From positions 992,001 to 1,056,000 of the forward strand of contig JAHNUO010000005.1 of the NCBI GenBank assembly GCA_019787685.1: a stretch of 64,000 bases of DNA, written 5' to 3'. Under the pieces are notes generated by a model. It was not told the origin of the DNA. It searched no databases and saw only the letters and a program-made list of their open reading frames with translations. Origin of the DNA: Chiua virens (lineage: Eukaryota; Basidiomycota; Agaricomycetes; Boletales; Boletaceae). Made by a program: the position numbers and the translations under genes. This document shows, piece by piece, positions 46,349 through 59,276 of this stretch (the first letter of the stretch is position 1; each line of letters opens with the position of its first letter).

Positions 46349-47679
46349 CTAGGAGGTCCTTGCCCCCATCGTACTACCAAACTTGCTTATCGACCGTTTC
46401 ACCTCACCTCGTTCTCCCATCACCGTCAGCCGCAGAGAGTACCCCTCGGCTGGCTCCTCGTCCTCGCCGCACCGCGTCAGTTCGTACCGTCCAAACGCCC
46501 AGTTCAGAATATGGACCCCGCTTCCCAGGCGCACGAACCCTTTGATCCTCCAGATCGTCTCTTTCGATACCGCGGCAAGCGCATCTCGGAGTAGTCCTCC
46601 ATCAATGGTATTCTCTCCATCTCCATGCACTTGAACACTGGTATCGGGCGGATGGCTATGCGTGCAGGTCTCCTCATGGTAACGATGGGCCGTAACTCGT
46701 ACTGTGTCAGAGTCCTTGAGAAGTGTGACCGTCTGAACTTCATCATGGTGGACTTTTTCTCCTAGAACGCCCGCCTCATGGCACGCGTCCTGGAAAAGTT
46801 TGGTATCAACGCCAAAGAGAAGATCGGGATCCACGCCGTCGCGTCCATCACATTTGATCTTTGGTGTCAAATCATTCAGCGTATTGAGATGATCAAGCAC
46901 AATGTCGAGCGCTCTGTCATCAACGTGTTCCCATTTGTTCTAGTATTCTCGGAAGATCATCCCATCTGTAGCGTCAAGACGATGGCGCTCACGATGAGTA
47001 TAATGTCCGAGTAACTCGCTTGCATCTTGGCTGTAGGGGACGTGTCTTCGTAACCGGAAAAGTTCTCCGCGTCAACGACGGTAACGATCGCGTCTAATTT
47101 GAGGTCATTGTCCGTTTCGCGCTCCAACTCTCGGATCTGAAACGCAAGGGTGGCAGGAAAGGCAGAACCACTGCTAGGGTCAGCGAGAGTGATACCTGCA
47201 ACCCGAGTCATCGTTACCTGCACTCTATTATGATGCGATCCGGACGAAATTTGTCTGAGATGGACGCAGTGATGATGTAGATATTTCCCTGTCGTGACAA
47301 CAAACCTTACCTCTAATCTCTAAGAGGGCGCTCTTCATCTGACCGACAAGGACACAACACCTGGATACCGATGTCCAACGTGGCATAGTCCGGCTTCAAC
47401 AGACACGCACATGCATCCATTCAGGATTTCACTGACAGCTGCCAAACTAGATTGCTTTGCAAGTTGACTGTCGACTGGTTACGACGATGAGCTTGATCCA
47501 GTTCGCTCGCGATTTTCGGAGTCCCACCTTCGATGTCTCCAAATTCGTTCTTGAGAAGTACGACCTTGTAATCTCTGGGAAGTTTTGGAAGTAACGAGAG
47601 GATGATAGATGTCTTTCCCGCTCCGAGAAATCCGGTAAAGACGGTGATGGGTATGTGGGGTATCTTTCGCTTCTGACAT
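46349..47679 (-). CDS. COG0523 / CobW-type GTPase, probable zinc metallochaperone
   Basis: Walker A is GFLGAGKTS near the N-terminus, followed by KVVLLKNEFGDIEG, VDSQLAKQSSLAAVSEILNG and the metal-binding CxCC site in NGCMCCVLVGQM. Then come ECSS-GSAFPATLAFQ, TVVDAENFSGYED, IILINKWEHVDDRALD and a C-terminal CobW_C domain with His-rich HRYHEETCTHSHPP and WRIKGFVRL. Family members deliver zinc to client enzymes (ZNG1/CBWD) or insert other metals. About seven exons. The start MSEAK joins IPHIPITVFTGF only if one base near 47664 is ignored. The alternative is an acceptor TGTCAG just upstream, with an unseen first exon. It starts 79 bp from CWH43, on the other strand. Confidence 0.88.
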
Positions 47680-47758
47680 CGGGTGACCGAGGTTACGAGT
47701 TAGGTATGTAATATTGTATTGATCTCGAACATCAACGTGACGCGCTCAGCTTTCGCTC
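47680..47758. promoter_or_regulatory. 79-bp shared promoter, COG0523 gene / CWH43
   Basis: The two divergent start codons are 79 bp apart. No TATA box is evident. Confidence 0.4.
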
Positions 47759-50700
47759 ATGTCGGGTCGCACAAAACACGCAACGTCGGCCCCTGTGAAC
47801 AAGAAGACTAGCCCTCTCATCATTGACGCGTCTCATGTCGCTGCAGCCCACACTTACCTTGCCTTTGCCGCGTTTATTTCCGCACTCCTCCTCGGCTGTG
47901 CACTCCACTACAAGAAAATCGTCAAAAATGGCATTGCAGGATATCCGGAAGAGTGGTTTCCCTCCGTTTCTGCAACGTTGGTATCATCAATTACCATCTC
48001 ATATCGTCCTACTCATATGCCTCCCTAGCATCGGTGACTGGTATCCAGAGCGCAATGTCTTCCAGATTCTCATCGCAATAACCAGTGGTCCCCGCCTCGC
48101 TCTCGTATTTCTACAGTACTTCATCACCCGCACGTCTCACTCAACCTTGCCGACTTGGCTCTGCCTTGCTGGCGTCGTTCGCACGCTCGCAGTGCGGAGG
48201 CTGGGTGTATATCACGTCAACTGATAACCATGATGCTCATGATGTACTCATGGTATTGTACATCGTGTGCAATCTGCCATGGATGCTGGGAGGAATTGTG
48301 AATACCCCCCCAAACCTCGTCCAAGTAAGGAAGAGACGGTTCGTATCACGTTATTTCCCGCAACTCTGCTTATTTTAACTCCACTCTCACAGGCAATTCA
48401 CCTCTATAGCGTAAGTAGCCTCGCGTATCAATGGGTCGTCGCTAACGAGCGGCGTAGGTTCTTTGCGTCTATCATCCCCCTCGTGTACTTTTTCATACAA
48501 CACAAGGTACAAAGAATACCCGGAGGTACGCTTCTTGTTCCTCTGTCATTAGATTGAATTCACATTCTCATAGCATATACCCGTTACGCCTTCTTCGAAT
48601 GGGGACTCATCTTCTTGGACGTGCTCTACGACTCAATCTCGGGGGCTCACTTCAAGCATTACAACCTGCAGGCAAGGTTGTTTCGATCTTACCTTTTTCA
48701 TGCGCTGACTCTCCATAGTTCGCCATTGGCGTATCACTGGACTCCAGTATCGAACACAAAAACATGTATTATCGACCACACCATCTGGTTTGATTATAAT
48801 CTGACGTCTTCATGTAAATAGACCCCAGTCTCACGACAGTAAGTCGACTGAGTCGACTGCCAAAGTCTTATCAAAGTCTGCCGATGCCAAGACTCGAGCA
48901 CCTGCCTCAGATGAGTCCAAACCTGGCGGAGCTGCTTACAGTGGCTGGAGACAATTGGCTTGTCTGATAAACACCGCATCAAGACCTTGGCTAAGCTTTG
49001 TGACCGACGTTTATCTATGTGAGTGGTGGGATTTCCCTGTTTGTGATAAGAATCTGAGTTTCAGCTCTCGTCACGTTGTGCACATTGAACTTTGAACCGG
49101 ATTAGCATACTTATTCTGGTCTATCGTCACCTCTCTCCTTACCACGCTGTTTTACTTCTCTGTTTGGGAACTTGGACTCTCTGGTGCAGAAGCAGCACTG
49201 TTCATCTATCTTACTCCGACGTTACTTGGGATAACACCTCTCCGCAACTGGGCGGCGACGAGATGGGGCAGGATAACTTTGAGGGTGCTCTCCCTCACTG
49301 GACTGGCAGCCTATAAGATCGATAGCCCCATAGACCGACTTTGGGCTGTCATCTTCGCTAACGTAGCTGTTCTTCTGAGCCAGATGGCAGATTGGACCAT
49401 AGGAAATGATGCATACCAAGGATTCCGTGCGTTTCTTTCTCTTACCATGCGAGTGATGGGGAATACTCACGCTGATGTCCAGCCCTGGGGGCAGGACTGA
49501 TTCTGTCATCCCTGTCCAAGAATATCAACCACTCCAACAATCCAGGTAAGGAGATCTACGGTTTGACGATCATTTTAAATCCATGTTCGCATCGCAGTCT
49601 GGCCAATGTTGAACGAAGAGATTGGTGGTTACAACAAGACCGGAATGGTGATAGCCATCTTCGCTATTCTCGAACTAGCCACCCGTCCGTCTAATCCTAA
49701 TGTCAACGCAAAATTGGAAAGGAAAAAAGATGCGTCAAACGATTCAAAGGACACCACCCTACGAAACTGGTTGGCCTCGTCAATTGCATTGGGTTCCCTG
49801 TTCTTCACGCTACACTGCTTATTCACCGACTCTAACACCATCATTGCTTGGTCATGGACTGGGTATCAGGACGGACACCCCAGAGGACCTCTTCCACATT
49901 TACATGGGTCCATCACTTTGATTGCGCAATCGTTTGGCCTAATCTTGCCGGCCGTCCTCCCAACTACAATTTCCTCTGCGTTACTTACACACCCGTTGTG
50001 GTTTGCTTATGGGTGCGCGAGTGCATTCGTGATGTACCGTTTCTGTGATTGGCCAGGTTTCCTAGGTGGACTGAATTTTGCAGTTTTCTGCATGTCGATC
50101 CTCCCTTTAGTTGTGTCACAGCATTCCGCTTGGAATGGTGACAAAGCGGGCAGGAGATATTTTACAGCGTTCTTTGTCGCTATTCTATTCTATTTGGCGA
50201 ATACATGGACTGTCGCGTATGCGTTTGTACCTGCGGGTGTTTACCTGCGGGAGAGAACCGACTTGTGCGTATCCCTTCCATTCTTCTTTCTGTGTCGTTA
50301 ACCCATCTTCCAGGGTCCTCAGCGCGCAGATGGCCGCTATGCTGCTCGCCTTCCGCCTACCGTTCGGAGGTGTATCAGCTAGCCCCAACCTTTTCCTTCG
50401 TATCCCGAGTCCAACCCGCACGCACCTCCCCGCCATCTTGTGTCTTTTCTCTCTTGTTTCGGTTCTCGCCACGCTCCTCCATTGGCCCGCTGTGGGCCCA
50501 AGACCGTACAAGCCTGGGACAAGGACGTTTAATGCGGGTATCTGGACCGTTCATTTCGGGATTGATAACGTAGGACATGACAGTCAGCGTCGCATACGAG
50601 ATATCATCAGGTGCGTAGCCTTTGTCGTATAAGAAACATTTTGTCAGTATATGACGGCTCTGGTCTGTATGTTAACAGGGATATGGAACTTGATGTAGTT

Positions 50701-51930
50701 GGCTTGCTGGAGACGGACCTACACGTGAGTACGAATACTATTTGTACACGATTACGACTGAAGCATGACGGATTAGCGGACGGTGTACGGAAATCGTGAC
50801 CTGTGAGTTATCCACTGAATCAGGTATTGCATGGTGGAGGTGACGCTCGAGCAGGACTCGCGTTGCCGCCGAAGAGTTGGGTTATGTGTGTCTGATAATT
50901 ACTCTGATGACGCATTTCTGATGTCCTCTCGTAGTATGTCGATCTAGGTCCAGGTCCCAATATGCATACATGGGGAGCGGCCTTATTGTCCAAGGCAGGC
51001 ACCCGTCTTCGATGGAAATGACAAAGACTGATGCCCATGTTCTCAGTTCCCGATCATCCATTCGCATCATCATCTGCTTCCGTCGCCTCACGGCGAGCTC
51101 GCACCGGCTATTGAAGCTGTTCTCGACGTATACGGCACCGAAATCACAGTAGTAGTGTCGCATAATGGTCAAGGTATGTCCAGGTCATATACACTCCCGA
51201 ATCGTACACGACATCGCATGGTTTGTTTGCAGAGGAGGATCCCATAGATAGAGAGCTACAAAGCAGGGAATTGGCGCGTATCATGGCCGCGTCATACCCC
51301 AGACCGGTGGTGTTCCTGGGATACGTGGTCAGCAAGCCGTTGGCACCCAGACGTGCGTGTCTCGTGTTTGCTTGTCTCTCGACTGAAAGCTGAAAGGTTA
51401 CAAAGCTGCTCCGTATGACATCCTCGTGAACGATGGCCTTGTGTACGATATTGATCACCAAGATATGGATAGATGGTACGTGTCGACTTGTGCGCACCGG
51501 TGATGGCCCATCGAGACGGTCTTTGCAGGTGCGAGTATATCTTGTACCGAGGCTTGTATCGCACCGCCTATGCGAGGGTGTCACGGGGTATCGTCACCGA
51601 CACGGAACTCCAGATTGGACAATTTGTCGTCCCGAAACACGGTTATGTGCTTACGAATCAGACGGAGGAATCACGCCTTATACGTTCGTGGAAAGAGGAC
51701 CTTCCAGAATACCATGTAAATTCCTTCTTCACCTCGTTTGCATCCATTGACGAGTCGACAGTGGTTCCCGATGGAATACTACGGCGACGAGCACGAAGGG
51801 GGTGTAAATGGCCATTATTATCACGTATTTGATACTGTACGTTCCAGTTACCTGTCCGTCTTGCCAAACACTCAACGGCCTCTTTTTCTAGCCATTATAC
51901 TATCAACTTCCGGATGGCGCCATTCTGTAG
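47759..51930 (+). CDS. CWH43: Cwh43, GPI-anchor lipid remodelling protein (full-length)
   Basis: Close to twenty exons encode roughly 950 aa. The N-terminal Frag1/DRAM/Sfk1 part includes [47 protein letters not shown] and a long multi-helix region ([36 protein letters not shown]). The C-terminus is an endonuclease/exonuclease/phosphatase fold: [15 protein letters not shown] start, [62 protein letters not shown], and the end [18 protein letters not shown]. In yeast it installs ceramide on GPI anchors in the secretory pathway. Introns 48672-48718 (CAG/GCAAGG) and 50995-51046 (AAG/GCAGGC) have GC donors. One base at 48192 must be skipped before CGGWVYI. It converges with APL6. Confidence 0.92.
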
Positions 51931-51957
51931 AGTAGACTTCGCACATGATAATTGACA

Positions 51958-54728
51958 TTATTGTTGTACTTTTCCGCTACTCTCGTCACTTCCTTCTTCG
52001 CTACTCTCGTCGCCCGCACCGTCATCCTGACTATCCTCGCTATCATGTGCATCATTGTCTTCTTCCCAGTTTTCCTCGCTCTCCTCTCCAGAACTCTCTT
52101 CAGACTCTTTCTTGTCACTGTCGCTCGCGTAAAATTTATCCAAATCCCTCCGGGAATCTTTCCCTTCACGTGCCGGTGTTGAGCTACCTGTGGGAGTGAG
52201 CACGATGGGTGTCACGGTCGCTGATCCCAATGCCTTGGCTGCTGTGGCATTTGCAGAGCTGATTGCCTGCAGAGGTGGTACCACAGGCAAGGTATCGTCC
52301 TCGCTCTGTCGGAGCGCAGGGTCGATCCCTCCTTCCAGCCATTCCGGAAGCGTACTCTCGCTGATGGTCACCCTGCCGGTGACTAGCCCGAGGGAACCGA
52401 TCGGTAGATTGTGATAGCCTGACAGGGAACGGTTCAACACAAAGACCCCCCGATGACTCGGGGACGCACCAAACGTCTCATCGCTGTCTTGGACGATGCC
52501 CGCCTTGCCATCGAACAGCACCTTGATGACCTGTTCGCGTCGAAGGATGACGCCGCTTTGTGGCTCCGTCCCTCCCCCGTTGAGGGTGGGCGAGACGCCG
52601 ACCAGGAGCGCATTGAGCATGCGGGTGCGGTCGCGCACGTCGTAGTTGAGGTCATATCTCCCGAGGGATAACACGTGGCGAGACAGTAAACCAAGTCGGT
52701 GGTCGGTCGGAGACAACAGGAATAGCTTGGCAGCGAGGGTGAGCGCTTGAAGCCTGACAAGCGGTGCCTGTACGGGTGAGGTCGAGTGTCGTCGATTAGG
52801 GACTCGGACGCAAAGAGGGGAGATCTACCTCGGTGGCGAACGACGTGGCGAATTTTCGCAAGACGTCAGGTGCCCAGTCGGCAACGCCTTCTACGACGGT
52901 GCGCGTGTCTGGTGCTGCGACGCCGTACTGGCCGACGAGCCAGAGCACGCATGCACGGGCTTGGGGGTGCTTAATGTCGTCTATCCGCCGAGCAAGCAAG
53001 GCGATGATGGCGAGCGGCGACTGGGACGATGCGGGCGCAGAAGCACCGGCGAGAAGTTGGTTCTGAATGAGCGCTTTCAGGACGAGGACGGCGTTGCTGA
53101 CGACGACGTCTGATGCCTGTTTCAGCAATACGTACAGGGGACGGCGGGACGGAAACGTACCGTGTCTGCTTTTGATCATGACCATGAGTGCTGAGAGACA
53201 GTTTGGCATACATGACGGGACGATGCTTGCGCATCGACCAACGGCATGGATCGCATCTCCCACGATAGCGTCATCCACATCTTCCGCGCAATCCTAGGAA
53301 GGTGTTAGAAAAACAGCATTAAATGGTAGCTCGGAGATTAGGACGTACAATACATTCGCGAAGGAGCGCTTGGTGATTATCCACATCGCAAAGGTTCAGT
53401 AATACTTTGATCTTGTCCCTTTTTACTTGCGAAGGGTCGTCGGCACGCACTAAAAACCGTTGGTATTGGGTGGAGAACAGTTGCTTTGGAGTAACAATGA
53501 GTTCGTGTCCCAATAACAAATATGAATGACTGACTGGATGCGCACACGTAACAACCAATAGATATGCAAGGACTACTCGTTCGACTTCTCGCGATATATG
53601 CATTATGCGAAGCAGAGGATTCACGATCTTGCTGATAGAAGAAAGACCTATGTAGTAGAAGACGCGCACAACAGCAAGCACTACCTGGAGACATATGAAT
53701 CAGGAACATGCTGCTGGAATAGATAAGCGACGTACTGCAGGGTTCCTGGACTGGAAGAGAGGTTCCGATGATGCAAGGAGGAGCTCAAGGTCAGCATCAA
53801 CTTCTTCCATGGCTTCTTCGTCCTGTGAAACAGTTGGTTTAGGCAACATCGTGCGCGCATATCTGAGTAAGAGATTCAGGAGGTAAACTTGTCCCCACTC
53901 GTCAACATCTATGAGAATTTTGCACAAGCGCCTGTATTGCTGGTGCAAGAGATCCAGCCGTGTGGGGCAGACGGACTCGAATGCAATGACTGCGCTGCCT
54001 ATCGAGAGGGGTGATCGGTCGCGGAGAAGAGTAGTTATGACAGATATCAGGGAATGCTGCTGGGCAGCATCTAACCTACAAGAGATTCACTGACGGCCGA
54101 GAGAAGAAACAACCACAATGCGTACTGGAAGGCCTTGGGTATTGCAAGCGCGGCTGCCTTGCGGACGTACGGGCTGAGATCTGCGGCACACTTCTTGATT
54201 GCAAGGACTACCAGACCACATATCATCGGCACTTTGATCCCACTCAGGACACGTAGCGCCATGGCGCGAATCAGCGGGCTGGGGTCAGCAAGATCCTTCT
54301 GGAACGTGTTGATTGAGAGTAAGGCCAGATCGGGTTCGTGCTCGGCATAACGCAAGAGGTAAATATAAACAAGTTTTCTGATCTCGAGGTTCTGCGACGC
54401 GACGTTCTTGACAACTTGGGGGAAGTAGTTGGAGACGTTGCGACCTTTGGAGATGAGCTATTATACCGATGCGCTGTTGGTCCGAACGACGTCCTTCCAA
54501 GCATGCACTTACGGCTATGAGACGCTTCATGGCATCGAGTTTCTCCCTGTCATTGCTGGAGTCGAGCTGTTTCCCAATGTTCTTCACCTTGTCATCTGGC
54601 ATGTCAAAGATGGATGCCCCTCCGCGCGTTATGGAGAGATCGCGAGTATGTTCGCTGAAGGTCTCCTGGATACGCATGCCAAGTCTCGCTGCATTTTCAG
54701 TCAAAGCGTTGAGATTGACGTTGTCCAT
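51958..54728 (-). CDS. APL6: AP-3 adaptor complex beta subunit
   Basis: About seven exons give roughly 800 aa in a clean frame. AP-3 sorts cargo from the late Golgi to the vacuole. It opens with a helical N-terminus ([40 protein letters not shown]). The adaptin trunk follows: [123 protein letters not shown]. The C-terminus carries an acidic Ser/Glu-rich hinge ([19 protein letters not shown]) typical of AP3B. No ear domain is visible after the hinge. The stop is 27 bp from the CWH43 stop, so transcripts should overlap. The acceptor GCATCAG/AC was chosen to keep the frame. Confidence 0.93.
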
Positions 54729-55006
54729 CGTGGGTCGAGTCTAGCACAGAATGAGCGGTGATATACGAGCGGTGACCGAGCTACGAGTTCGTTGTGAAAA
54801 CTATACGATTCATGTATTGTCTCTTCTGGACAGATCGGACAACTTGAAAGACTCGACGAGAGATTCGGTGGTGGTTAAGTACAAATGCTAGTCGAGCGTA
54901 GCCTTCCGCGCACACCAAATTCAGACACCGTGACCATAGCCCAGTGGAAAATGACATTTTCAACAACTCTAGTGTTTCACGACAATAACAAGTTACACAT
55001 CTACTA

Positions 55007-55521
55007 TCAAGGTTCGAGGGAGGCGGGGAACGTTCCACTCTCTCTTTGGTCGTCGAACCTGGCTATCTGAGGAAGACATTCAGTGACGAAATGGAAGATC
55101 GAGTGCTTGCAGCATACCCATTCATCTGCGAAGAAGTGAGACACAAGACACCATGAGACGGCGACGAGCACATACTGGGACAGAGAGAGTGGTACGCCCT
55201 TTTGAACTGCTTACAAGGTGCGTAATCTTCCCCCTTGGCGGTGATACACTTGAAGTAGTCGGTGTAGTTCTGGAAGCTATGCCCGAATATGAATACGTGG
55301 TTCACATACACCCCAGGATTCAATCGTCATACCAGTGCTTCGTCTGGTTGGTGTTTGGGAAACGAGCTGATCCAAGAGTTAGGCAAAGCCGTCCAGCGAG
55401 GTAGTTGCAACTAACCGTCAAAGCCCGCAGTCTGGAGAACGTATTTACTGCAAAAATAATCAGAACCCTGTCAGTTGAACAGCAAAAAAGTTAAGCACCT
55501 GGCCAAATCAGATTCGGACAT
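55007..55521 (-). CDS. COX12: Cytochrome c oxidase subunit 6B (Cox12)
   Basis: Six exons (55499-55521, 55416-55447, 55333-55366, 55176-55276, 55118-55125, 55007-55066) give 85 aa, standard for the family. Exon 5 is only 8 nt. Visible are ARFPNTNQTKHCFQNYTDY, the twin-cysteine CHCH pattern (Cys in KHCFQNY, YFKCI, APCKQF and SLCPNEW), and the end REAGTFPASLEP-like (here RESGTFPASLEP). It resides in the mitochondrial intermembrane space and joins complex IV dimers; import is expected through the Mia40 pathway. The start MSESDLASKYVLQTAGFDA was built across intron 1. Confidence 0.95.
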
Positions 55522-55702
55522 TCTGGTTGTGCAGGTGTTGGTGCGAGGTAGACAATGTCAAGAGTTTTCGGGGTGCAACGGAGTCTTTGTCGGGTTACAT
55601 AAGCTCCGGTTAGCATCAACTGGCTAGTTACTTATCGAGTATTAGCAGAATACCTCCATCGCTTTTGCTCAATACCATCATTCCCGTGGCATCTCTGTGA
55701 TC
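55522..55702. promoter_or_regulatory. Shared promoter COX12 / PRP18
   Basis: 181 bp between divergent ATGs of a respiratory gene and a splicing gene. No specific site recognised. Confidence 0.35.
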
Positions 55703-57022
55703 ATGGACGCGCTCAAAGCTGAAATTGCGGTCAAACGCAGAACCTTGGAAACTGATGCCGTCTCCCGGCCAAAGAAGTACCTACGACGAGGGGACATCGA
55801 AAGGATCAAACAAGAAGAGGAACAGAAGGCTAAGCAGGAGCAAGCGCGATCCTCGCAAGAAGGTGGTCGAAACAGCGTTGAAGCTGCTGCTTCCGAGCAC
55901 GCAAAACCTGATGCAGACGTAGGTATCCTCCTTCGCATTGTGCTAACACATACTTACATGTGAGCGCCACGCAGAAGGCGACTCGGTCCGCTTCCCTCAC
56001 GCCTGCCGTAGAATCTCGGGCCTCCCATTCACCAATTCCAGAATCCTCTTTCAATATCTCAAACGAGGAGACTATCCGCAGACTTCGTGCTAAAGGACAA
56101 CCTATCCGGCTCTTTGCTGAGTCTGACAGAGACAGGAGGCTACGCCTACGCGCTCTGGAGCTGATCGAAGAAAAGGGGGACGATCGTCAGAGTGGTCAGA
56201 ATGATTTCAAGAAGGCGTTGGAAGACGTCGAAAATGTAGAACGAGAACTTAGGAATAAGAGCAAGGGGAAGAAGAAGGGCGACGCTGAAGAGCCAAATGC
56301 TGGTGTCCTAGACTTGGAATTGATCAAAACCGACCCAGACAAATTATATCCGCTTATATACTATGCACTGAAGCGCACTCTCAAAGAATGGGAGGAAGCA
56401 ATGGATGAGCGACCAGGTCAGACAAACAACTTCTTCGATTCGTCAACTTTACCTCCTATCGCAGAGCATGTTAAACGGACTACGCATGGAAAGTTGGCAG
56501 CAGCAACACAGGTTCAATCCGCAGAATACCTCAATCCGCTCTTCAAGACTTTGCGTTCAAGAGTACGTCAGCCGTTTGCCATTCGATTTCGATCCGATAC
56601 TCAACCAATATTAGTCGTTGCCTTCAGACATGTTGGTCCGAATGGCTGAGATTGTCCATTATATGCAGAAACGACAATACCAGAAGGCTAATGATGCGTA
56701 CCTAAGATTGTCGATAGGCAACGCACCATGGCCTATTGGTGTGACTATGGTTGGGTATGTCTTCATCTACGCCCACAGCTGGAATTGCCGCTTAGATTTC
56801 TCCTCCAGTATCCATGAACGTTCAGCGCGAGAGAAAATTTCCACCGACCAAGTTGCACATGTACTCAATGACGAAGTCAGCCGGAAGTACATCCAGAGTC
56901 TGAAACGGTATTCGAAGTTCTCCTTGCTTTTGAATGATAACTGATTTCTCACATCTCGCAGACTTTTGACGTTTTCGCAGACAAAGTATCCACCTGAGGA
57001 TGTCTCACAATTGATGGGATAG
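55703..57022 (+). CDS. PRP18: Pre-mRNA splicing factor Prp18
   Basis: Five exons give about 370 aa. Prp18 acts with Slu7 and U5 in the second splicing step (3' splice-site docking). The N-terminus has [16 protein letters not shown] and [20 protein letters not shown]. The PRP4-like motif is in [20 protein letters not shown], followed by [18 protein letters not shown]. The Prp18 domain contains [80 protein letters not shown] and [11 protein letters not shown] at the end. The conserved loop residues ([18 protein letters not shown]) are intact. All introns are GT-AG. It converges with the Jjj1-like gene at 77 bp. Confidence 0.94.
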
Positions 57023-57099
57023 ACCACGGGTCACTGTACGGCTATTCATTGACCACCTGGGCCCGTTGGTATGTTGTTTCTAGTGCTAGTACTTGTATG

Positions 57100-59065
57100 C
57101 TATCTCTTGCCTTTCTTACTCTTCCTAGTCTGTGGTGGCTTGTCTGGATCAGCAAGGGCATGTCCTGTCTCTTGGATGTGACTGAACAGCTTAGTGCGGC
57201 TCTCAAAAGGTTCTTTGCAAACATTGCAAACCTGAACGAAGATCAGGACATAACATATAACAATGGGAATACTGACCTGCCCTACTGCCGCTTGAGCCTT
57301 CCGTGCCTCCCGTAGCTTTCTCTTTTCTCTTTTTGACAATTCCAGTGGAGCCGGTTCGATTTCCGGAGGCCGAGTATCTGCTTCATCATCACATGTGGTT
57401 ACTTGGCCAACTTGAACATGTTCCTTATCTTTTGAGGATTCTTCTACAACAGGATTCATCCCCCAGATCGTCGATGGCTTCGGCTTCGGAAATGCATGCG
57501 GAAACGGTATCTGAATCGTCACTTTGAGACTGTTCAGGTGGTGTCGGCGGAGGTTGAGGAGCCACATTTTCGTTGGGTTCGCCCACGGGCTCTTGTTCCT
57601 CATCCTCCCTATCTTCTTCTGACAGGTCGAGCTCCTTGTTTTCTTTCCTGATCTTTCTCTTTAACTTCTCTACCTCTTTCATGTGCTTTTTACTCCGCTC
57701 ATGACTGTCCCAGGCAGCCTCACTTTTAAACGACTTCCCACACGCTACACACTCCCATTCTTCTGGATCTTCTCCTTCTGCCGCCGCCCACTCGAGGTCG
57801 TCATGCTGGCGGTCTTCGGTAACCTTTTGCCATGCTTGCTCGACATAAGTGATATTGTTGTTTTGTGTCTTTCGGGGCACGGGCTTTGAGCGCGATTGCG
57901 CCGAGGAATTATTGGATATCGTCTGATTAGCGCGCGCTTGGTGAGCAAGATGGTTCTTGTAGCGTGGATCACGTTTTCGGACGAACATCGCCAGGGACTG
58001 GAAAATATGAGGTTGAGGCTGGCCCGCAAGCGCAGAGTTCACTGAATACTACGTACCCTCACGGTTTCGTTGTATTCTTTTCGTGCGTCATCCCGCGCTT
58101 TCTTGTTTTCTTTTTCCATTATCCTGTGGGTAAATCAGCACGACTTTCGGAGTACAGACCGGGAAGGCAGACCTTCGGATTCTGCGATCTGGCGCGTCTA
58201 CTGTATTGTAGTAATCCACCCACGTGAACTCCTTCAATGTAGAGAAGTTTAACCATGCGTTATAAAAGTTTCTAACGGTCTCGGAAGGTGTTGTTAAAGA
58301 CGTCCAAGTCCACGTTGAGTAGCCAAATTGAGGGTATTCGATATCGGATAGCATAGCCTCCTCTTGCGCGAGTCGAGAGAAGAGGTTGCGGTAAATGCTG
58401 AAGAATCCCTGGAAGAAGGCCGCGCAATCGTGATGTGTCTCGATAACATGAAAGCAAACAGAATCCTACGTTTTGACCGCCGTCGAATCCTGACCAGATG
58501 GTGGCATCGAAGAACCGAGACAAGTGCCGCACCGTCAACCCGCGATCGCGAGCTCGGGAAGGGGGAGCACCATTCTTAATATCCTCAAAAACAGCGTCCG
58601 CATCTGGCTCTGGTACGAGGGATGCTTTGTGGGAGTCATACCAAGCCCGTTCCTACTTGGGCCCGTAACATCAGGCTATAGCGTGAATGCGCACATGGGC
58701 ATATGTGGACACACCTGCTCATCACTCAGAACCTACATGTCAACGATCATCGAAGGCGCATGAGCGACCGATTCCACTGGAGTCACGTTTGGTAACCCAC
58801 CTCATATGCTTGCTGAATAAGCGCAAAGCGTTGAGTAGAGCCCTCGATGTCATCTTTGTTTTTATCGGGATGATGGATGAGTGCGAGTTTTCTGAACGCT
58901 TTCTACGAGTGGATTCAGGAATATGTAAACGAGTTGAGGACAGGTAAGACAGACCTTGATCTCATCGGATGTTGCAGATTCTTCGACACCGAGGACTTGG
59001 TAGTAATCGGGTATAGCTGCATCCTCTGCACCGTCATTCCTCGCGGTAGACTCCCGAGCACCCAT
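57100..59065 (-). CDS. JJJ1: Jjj1/DNAJC21-like J protein with C2H2 zinc fingers
   Basis: About nine exons give roughly 560 aa. The J domain has [36 protein letters not shown] (HPD intact), [20 protein letters not shown]. Then come [50 protein letters not shown] and [20 protein letters not shown], the first zinc finger ([20 protein letters not shown]), an acidic stretch, a basic coil ([14 protein letters not shown]) and a second finger ([20 protein letters not shown]). Jjj1 works with Ssa and Rei1 to recycle cytosolic pre-60S factors. A G5 run at 57460-57464 holds one base too many: without the skip the protein would stop before the second finger. Confidence 0.92.
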
Positions 59066-59276
59066 GTTCTATGATCCAAGGTGGTCGTGCTGGATGGCGT
59101 GGTACGAAATGAAAGGCTGATGGACTTCTAGTAGACTCGTCGGAATCGGAAGTGATTGAGTTTCCAAACAGGGAAGGAAGTTTCGGTGTACTAACTTTTC
59201 AAGTTACTCCGGGCATTTCCCGGCAACGCATATACCACTTCTCTTCACTTGATAAACGACTACAACAAGGGACATC
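59066..59276. promoter_or_regulatory. Shared promoter JJJ1-like / TIM13
   Basis: 211 bp between divergent start codons. No element is proven. Confidence 0.35.
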
